Assembly (NCBI RefSeq): GCF_025961315.1
Contig: NZ_JAOQNK010000001.1
Span: 3,162,001 to 3,226,000, forward strand
Source of the DNA: Sphingobacterium kitahiroshimense
Lineage (GTDB): Bacteria > Bacteroidota > Bacteroidia > Sphingobacteriales > Sphingobacteriaceae
DNA: 64,000 bases
Direction: 5' to 3'
Shown here: piece after piece, positions 60,230 through 64,000 of the stretch
Layout of the letters: every line of letters starts with the position of its first letter
Position numbering within the stretch: the first letter of the stretch is position 1
Translations under genes and position numbers: made by a program
The notes under the pieces: generated by a model
Seen by the model: the letters and a program-made list of their open reading frames with translations, nothing else
What the model was told of the DNA's origin: nothing
Database searches by the model: none

Positions 60230-61284
60230 TTTTCTAAAATATTAATATAATCGTCAATGCCTTTCCTAATTTCATCCAAGAAAATAAACTCATCGGCCAT
60301 ATGCGATCGTCCGGAGAAGCCCGGTCCTAACTTCACAGAAGGTATCCGCAACAATGCTTGATCACTCATTGTAGGAGAGCCATAAGTCTTTTTTCCAAGA
60401 CTAACACCTGACAAAACAAGAGGATGATCTTCTGGAATAGAAGATGAATTTAAACGTGTTGAACGAGCATGGACATCAGATTGTACATGTAGTTTTATTA
60501 TTTCTAATGTTTCTTCATTACTGTATGCATCTGTTGTTCTAACATCGACAACATAATCGCAAGTTGCGGGAACAACATTATGTTGAACACCACACTGAAT
60601 CATCGTCACGGACATTTTAATGGGTCCTAATTTATTTGATTCACGCTCAAACTGGTAGGATCTAAACCATTCGATATCTGCTAATGCATTATATAAAGCA
60701 TTTTCTCCCTCATCTCGTGCAGCATGGCCTGATATGCCATGAGCAGTGCAATCTAATACCATTAGGCCCTTTTCTGAGATCGCTAAATCCATTAAAGTTG
60801 GTTCTCCTACTATAGCAAAATCTAAAGTTCCTAAATCTGAAACAATTGATTCAATTCCACATTTACCGGAGATTTCCTCTTCAGCAGTAGCTGCTAAACA
60901 AAAATTATATTTTAAATCTTTGTCTTCATAAAAATGTAGAAAAGTTGCAATCAAAGAAACCAAACATCCACCTGCATCATTACTTCCTAATCCATAAAGC
61001 TTTCCATCTACTATATCTGGAGAAAATGGATCTCTTGTATAACCAGTGTTTGGTTTTACAGTGTCATGATGTGAGTTCAACAGTATCGTAGGTTTATCGG
61101 TACTATACCATTTATTATAAACCCAAATATTATTTGCTTTTCTGTAGGGAACAATTCCTTTCGCAGTAAAGAATTGTGCTATTATCGTTGCAGTTTCTTC
61201 TTCCTCTCTACTAAAAGAAGGGGTACGTATTAAAGACTTTAATAAGGCTAAACTTTCTTCAAATAACTCAACTCGATTATTCAT
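60220..61284 (-). CDS. argE: N-acyl-citrulline/ornithine deacylase (M20 family)
   Basis: A 354-residue zinc amidohydrolase. Metal and catalytic motifs: LLNSHHDTVKPNTG, YGLGSNDAGGCLVSL, ATAEEEISGKCG (catalytic Glu) and FAIVGEPTLMDL. In an operon with an acyl-ornithine transcarbamylase its likely substrate is N-acyl-citrulline rather than acyl-ornithine; this is inference from the pathway. It overlaps proC by 8 bases. DapE and acetyl-lysine deacetylase are alternatives by fold, but the context favours arginine synthesis. Confidence 0.87.
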   Translation of the reverse strand: MNNRVELFEESLALLKSLIRTPSFSREEEETATIIAQFFTAKGIVPYRKANNIWVYNKWYSTDKPTILLNSHHDTVKPNTGYTRDPFSPDIVDGKLYGLGSNDAGGCLVSLIATFLHFYEDKDLKYNFCLAATAEEEISGKCGIESIVSDLGTLDFAIVGEPTLMDLAISEKGLMVLDCTAHGISGHAARDEGENALYNALADIEWFRSYQFERESNKLGPIKMSVTMIQCGVQHNVVPATCDYVVDVRTTDAYSNEETLEIIKLHVQSDVHARSTRLNSSSIPEDHPLVLSGVSLGKKTYGSPTMSDQALLRIPSVKLGPGFSGRSHMADEFIFLDEIRKGIDDYINILEKIV

Positions 61285-62080
61285 TGTAGAGGCCTCCAGC
61301 TTTTTGTGCAGACAATTTTATTCCTTTAATAAATGCGGAACTGAAACCATGGTGTTCCATTTCATTAAGCCCTGCAATAGTACACCCCTTAGGCGAAGTC
61401 ACCTTATCAATTTCACTTTCAGGATGTGATTGAGTTTGCAATAATAAATCTGCGGCACCTTTTGCTGTCTGAACAGCCATTTTAAGAGCATCATGCGCAT
61501 GAAAACCAATTTCTACTCCACCCTGTGAAGCTGCTCGTATAGCTCTCAAGAAAAAAGCAATACCACAAGCACATAATGCAGTAGCAGAAGTCATTAAATC
61601 TTCGTTAATAACTACAACTGCGCCCACCGTTTCAAACATAACTTCTACATCCTTCACAATATCTGAAGGTGCATTATCAGTTGCAATACATGTCATCGAC
61701 TGACCAATTGCAATTGCTGTATTTGGCATTGCCCTTACGACCAATGCATTTACACCAAGCACTTCTTTTATATCAACGCAACTTACCCCAGATACAACAG
61801 ATACAAAAACCTGATTAGAACCTTGAACTATCGGAGCTATTTCTTCCAAAACTTTTCGTAATTGTTGAGGTAAAATTGCAAAGACAATAATATCGGCATC
61901 TCTAACTGCTTCGATATTACTATCTGTAACAACAAAACCATCTTCCCTTTCTTGATTTAAGGCTTTAATATTACGTCTTGTTAAAGTGATTTGATCCGCA
62001 TTACAAAACTGATTTTTTACTAATCCTTTTGCAAGAGACAAACCAATATTCCCCGTTCCGATAATGGTAATTCTTTTCAT
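61277..62080 (-). CDS. proC: Pyrroline-5-carboxylate reductase
   Basis: A 267-residue NAD(P)H enzyme making proline. The N-terminal motif is IIGTGNIGLSLAKGLVKNQ; VRAMPNTAIAIGQSMTCIA and the C-terminal SPKGCTIAGLNEMEHHGF are ProC signatures. It sits inside the arginine operon between argB and argE, with 10 bases to argB and an 8-base overlap with argE. That links proline formation to the arginine genes, perhaps through a shared glutamate-semialdehyde/ornithine node. Confidence 0.93.
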   Translation of the reverse strand: MKRITIIGTGNIGLSLAKGLVKNQFCNADQITLTRRNIKALNQEREDGFVVTDSNIEAVRDADIIVFAILPQQLRKVLEEIAPIVQGSNQVFVSVVSGVSCVDIKEVLGVNALVVRAMPNTAIAIGQSMTCIATDNAPSDIVKDVEVMFETVGAVVVINEDLMTSATALCACGIAFFLRAIRAASQGGVEIGFHAHDALKMAVQTAKGAADLLLQTQSHPESEIDKVTSPKGCTIAGLNEMEHHGFSSAFIKGIKLSAQKAGGLYNE

Positions 62081-62090
62081 GATTAAAATT

Positions 62091-62888
62091 CTATTTTAAG
62101 GTCAAACAAGTGCCAAATTGGCCCTGTTGGAATAAGTGCAAATTATTGGCATGACCAATATACACATTCCGAACACCTTTTTGTATAGCATCGAATGCAT
62201 TTTGCAATTTTGGTACCATTCCATCATGAATAACACCGTCTTCCTTTAACTGTAAAAATTCGTCGGCACGGATTGAATTAATTACAGACTGTTCATCATT
62301 GATATCTTTAAGTACACCATTTTTTTCAAAACAATATACTAGAGATGTATCATATAATGATGACAGCCCAACAGCTAAAGCTGATGCGATCGTATCTGCA
62401 TTGGTATTTAAAAGTTGTCCTAAACCATTATGAGTTATTGCAGAAAATACAGGAACAAATCCCGCTTCCAAAAATTTCTTAATAGAAGCAGTATTGACAG
62501 AATCGTGCAAAATATCCCCGACAAAGCCGTAATCAATATCTTTAACAGGTCGCTTTATTGCTTTAATTGTACCTCCATCTGCACCACTTAAACCAATAGC
62601 ATCACATTGTAAAACTTGAAGCTTTGCAACAATATTCTTATTAGTTAAACCCGCATACACCATTGTAACAACCCGCAACATTGCTTCATCTGTAATTCTT
62701 CTGCCTTCCACCATCTTAGCTTCAATTCCCAAATCTGTTGCAATACGTGTCGCAATCTTTCCTCCTCCATGCACTAAGATTTTTTTGCCAGGCAAAGCCG
62801 CAAATTTTTCCAAAAATGAGTCTAACAATACTTCATCATCGATAATATTGCCACCAATTTTTATAATATTAAGGCCACTATTTGACAT
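62091..62888 (-). CDS. argB: N-acyl-glutamate kinase
   Basis: With the start at MSNSGLNIIKIGGNIIDDEV the protein has 265 residues; an ATG seven codons upstream is in frame but extends beyond the usual N-terminus. It phosphorylates N-acyl-glutamate. Motifs: KIGGNIIDD, LVHGGGKIATRIATDLG, and GLSGADGGTIKAIKRP, with the ATP site near the C-terminal DGMVPKLQNAFDAI. Part of argD-argF'-argB-proC-argE. Which acyl group it prefers cannot be read here. Confidence 0.93.
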   Translation of the reverse strand: MSNSGLNIIKIGGNIIDDEVLLDSFLEKFAALPGKKILVHGGGKIATRIATDLGIEAKMVEGRRITDEAMLRVVTMVYAGLTNKNIVAKLQVLQCDAIGLSGADGGTIKAIKRPVKDIDYGFVGDILHDSVNTASIKKFLEAGFVPVFSAITHNGLGQLLNTNADTIASALAVGLSSLYDTSLVYCFEKNGVLKDINDEQSVINSIRADEFLQLKEDGVIHDGMVPKLQNAFDAIQKGVRNVYIGHANNLHLFQQGQFGTCLTLK

Positions 62889-62927
62889 CTTTCTCTCTAA
62901 ATCTTCCAAAATAATTTATTTACAGAC

Positions 62928-63899
62928 CTATTTATTTTTTTCTAAGCTTTCAAGCATACGTTTTAAAACAACCTGTGCAGCCCATACACGATTACCAGCT
63001 TCCTTAATGACCAAAGAATTAGGCCCATCAAGTACCTCTGCGGATAATTCTAAATCACGTCTTACTGGTAAGCAATGCATAACCTTTGCGTCATTTGTTA
63101 ACGCTAATTTCTCATTATCAATTAACCAATTTTCAATAACTGGATATACTTCACCATATTCCTCATAAGAAGACCAATTCTTAACATAAACAAAATCTGC
63201 ATTTTTGAGACTCTGATCTAGATCATTTGAAATCTTCGCACCCTCAGTAAACTCTTCAGACAATTGATATCCCTCTGGATGTGCTATAGTGAAATCGACC
63301 AAGCCTTCAACCTGCGCTTGACACATCCACTCTGAAAAAGAATTTGGTACCGCTTGTGGCAAAGCTTTTACATGTGGTGCCCACGCTAAAACAACCTTTG
63401 GTTTTTCTGTGACTTTATATTCACTTATTGTTATAATATCAGTTAAACTCTGTAAAGGATGGCGGGTTGCACTTTCCAAAGACACAACTGGAACACCACA
63501 ATATTCGATAAACTTATTAAATAAATCTTCAGAGTAATCCTCATCCCTATTTTTCAATTTAGGAAAAGAACGTAAGCCCAAAATATCACAATACTCACCC
63601 ATTACCGCTGCGGCCTCACGGATATGTTCAACAGTAGTTCCGTTCATTACGACACCATCTTGAGTCTCCAATGCCCAGCCATCTTTATCCATATTCATAA
63701 CCATGACATTCATTCCTAAATTCATAGCTGCTTTTTGAGTACTTAAACGTGTGCGCAAACTTGGGTTTAAAAATACCAGACCCAATGTTTTGTATTTGCC
63801 CAAACTTTCCAAAGTGTTAGGGTTAGCTTTCAACTCCATTGCTTCTTTAACTATTTCAGAAACACTAGCAACATCTTTAACTGAAAAAAACTTTTTCAT
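62928..63899 (-). CDS. argF': N-acyl-ornithine carbamoyltransferase (acetyl/succinyl type)
   Basis: A 323-residue transcarbamylase that acts on acylated ornithine. The carbamoyl-phosphate motif is NPSLRTRLSTQKAA (residues 45-58), HPLQSLTDI the second. The family-specific VLAWAPHVKALPQAVPNSF and MHCLPVRRDLELSAEV separate it from ordinary ornithine carbamoyltransferase. In characterised enzymes one residue in the loop near position 90 separates acetyl (Glu) from succinyl (Pro) specificity; I count Val90 here, in NGTTVEHI, so the substrate is open. argD precedes it by 21 bases, argB follows. Confidence 0.92.
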   Translation of the reverse strand: MKKFFSVKDVASVSEIVKEAMELKANPNTLESLGKYKTLGLVFLNPSLRTRLSTQKAAMNLGMNVMVMNMDKDGWALETQDGVVMNGTTVEHIREAAAVMGEYCDILGLRSFPKLKNRDEDYSEDLFNKFIEYCGVPVVSLESATRHPLQSLTDIITISEYKVTEKPKVVLAWAPHVKALPQAVPNSFSEWMCQAQVEGLVDFTIAHPEGYQLSEEFTEGAKISNDLDQSLKNADFVYVKNWSSYEEYGEVYPVIENWLIDNEKLALTNDAKVMHCLPVRRDLELSAEVLDGPNSLVIKEAGNRVWAAQVVLKRMLESLEKNK

Positions 63900-63920
63900 A
63901 TATTTATCTTATTCAAAAAA

Positions 63921-64000
63921 CTAACCTTCCAAAATTTCTGTAAAAGCCGTTAAAAATTGATCGGCCATTTCTTTTGTTGTATTTAATGCGGGCAATAAGC
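63921..64000 (-). CDS. argD: Acyl-ornithine aminotransferase, C-terminal end only
   Basis: The last 26 codons of a gene on the minus strand read LLPALNTTKEMADQFLTAF and then TEILEG with a TAG stop. The 'LLPALN.t.e' segment is the usual end of ArgD/class III ornithine-type transaminases. It lies 21 bases upstream of argF', so the operon begins outside the window. Only the tail is visible; identity rests on this motif and the operon context. Confidence 0.75.
   Translation of the reverse strand, partial: LLPALNTTKEMADQFLTAFTEILEG

Noticed and set aside
1..64000. tRNA, rRNA, CRISPR, insertion sequences or prophage genes
   Set aside because: Read for cloverleaf-like ends, repeated spacers, transposases, integrases and phage genes; none found.

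Overview
The window looks like chromosome from a Sphingobacteriaceae-type member of the Bacteroidota (Sphingobacterium/Pedobacter relatives). The evidence is a low G+C content, almost no Shine-Dalgarno sequences, many upstream TAnnTTTG boxes (the Bacteroidota -7 element, often with a TTG/TTTG about 19-23 bases further upstream), the family-specific acyl-ornithine type of transcarbamylase, a succinate dehydrogenase with a single five-helix cytochrome b subunit, and families largely confined to this phylum (DUF2027, PorT-like barrels). I see no rRNA, tRNA, CRISPR, insertion sequence or prophage genes. Most of the window is ordinary housekeeping chromosome.

Layout. 1-1.5 kb: end of a lysine-degradation pair (ALDH7 dehydrogenase, lysine 6-transaminase). 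1.6-8.4 kb: small membrane protein, unknown protein, secreted protein, topoisomerase III, dGTPase, aldose epimerase. 8.4-9.8 kb: argH. 10-13.5 kb: candidate small RNA, rbfA, aat, class V aminotransferase, DUF2027 protein. 14-19.5 kb: heme cluster hemA, hemC-hemD fusion, hemB, hemL. 20.4-23.9 kb: argC, argG and an acetyltransferase behind a long leader that encodes an arginine-rich peptide. 24-34 kb: oligopeptidase, subtilase, nth, recA, EEP phosphatase, metallophosphoesterase, pruA. 34-37 kb: msrA, sod, tadA, csaA, CsbD-like, porin-like barrel. 37.6-41.2 kb: sdhCAB. 41.3-51.8 kb: giant sensor kinase, coiled-coil protein, orphan GDP-mannose-dehydratase-like C-terminal domain, lipoprotein, flippase-like protein, SDR, GH2 enzyme. 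52-54.8 kb: hydrolase and a decaying DUF2089 operon. 54.9-59.5 kb: plsC, glycosyltransferase, flippase-like protein, ruvC, kinase-fold-like protein. 59.7-64 kb: Lrp/AsnC regulator and the arginine operon argD-argF'-argB-proC-argE.

How genes work together. Nearly the whole arginine pathway is here in three pieces on the minus strand. It is the acylated-citrulline route: ArgB, ArgC and ArgD make N-acyl-ornithine, ArgF' carbamoylates it, ArgE removes the acyl group from acyl-citrulline, and ArgG and ArgH finish. No argJ or classical argA is visible, so the GNAT protein next to argG is the obvious candidate for the first step. The heme genes take glutamyl-tRNA to uroporphyrinogen III. sdhCAB is a complete complex II.

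The best candidate for undescribed biology is the roughly 290-nt leader upstream of the GNAT-argG-argC genes. It holds a 44-codon reading frame (complement 23737-23871) with six arginines, four of them in its last ten codons, and a hairpin that spans the stop codon. This is what an arginine-responsive transcription attenuator would look like. Second-tier items are a free-standing, diverged C-terminal half of GDP-mannose dehydratase, a possible kinase-fold protein beside ruvC, a DUF2089 operon with one homopolymer frameshift and one multiply broken gene, and a set of very long, almost perfect palindromes between convergent genes.
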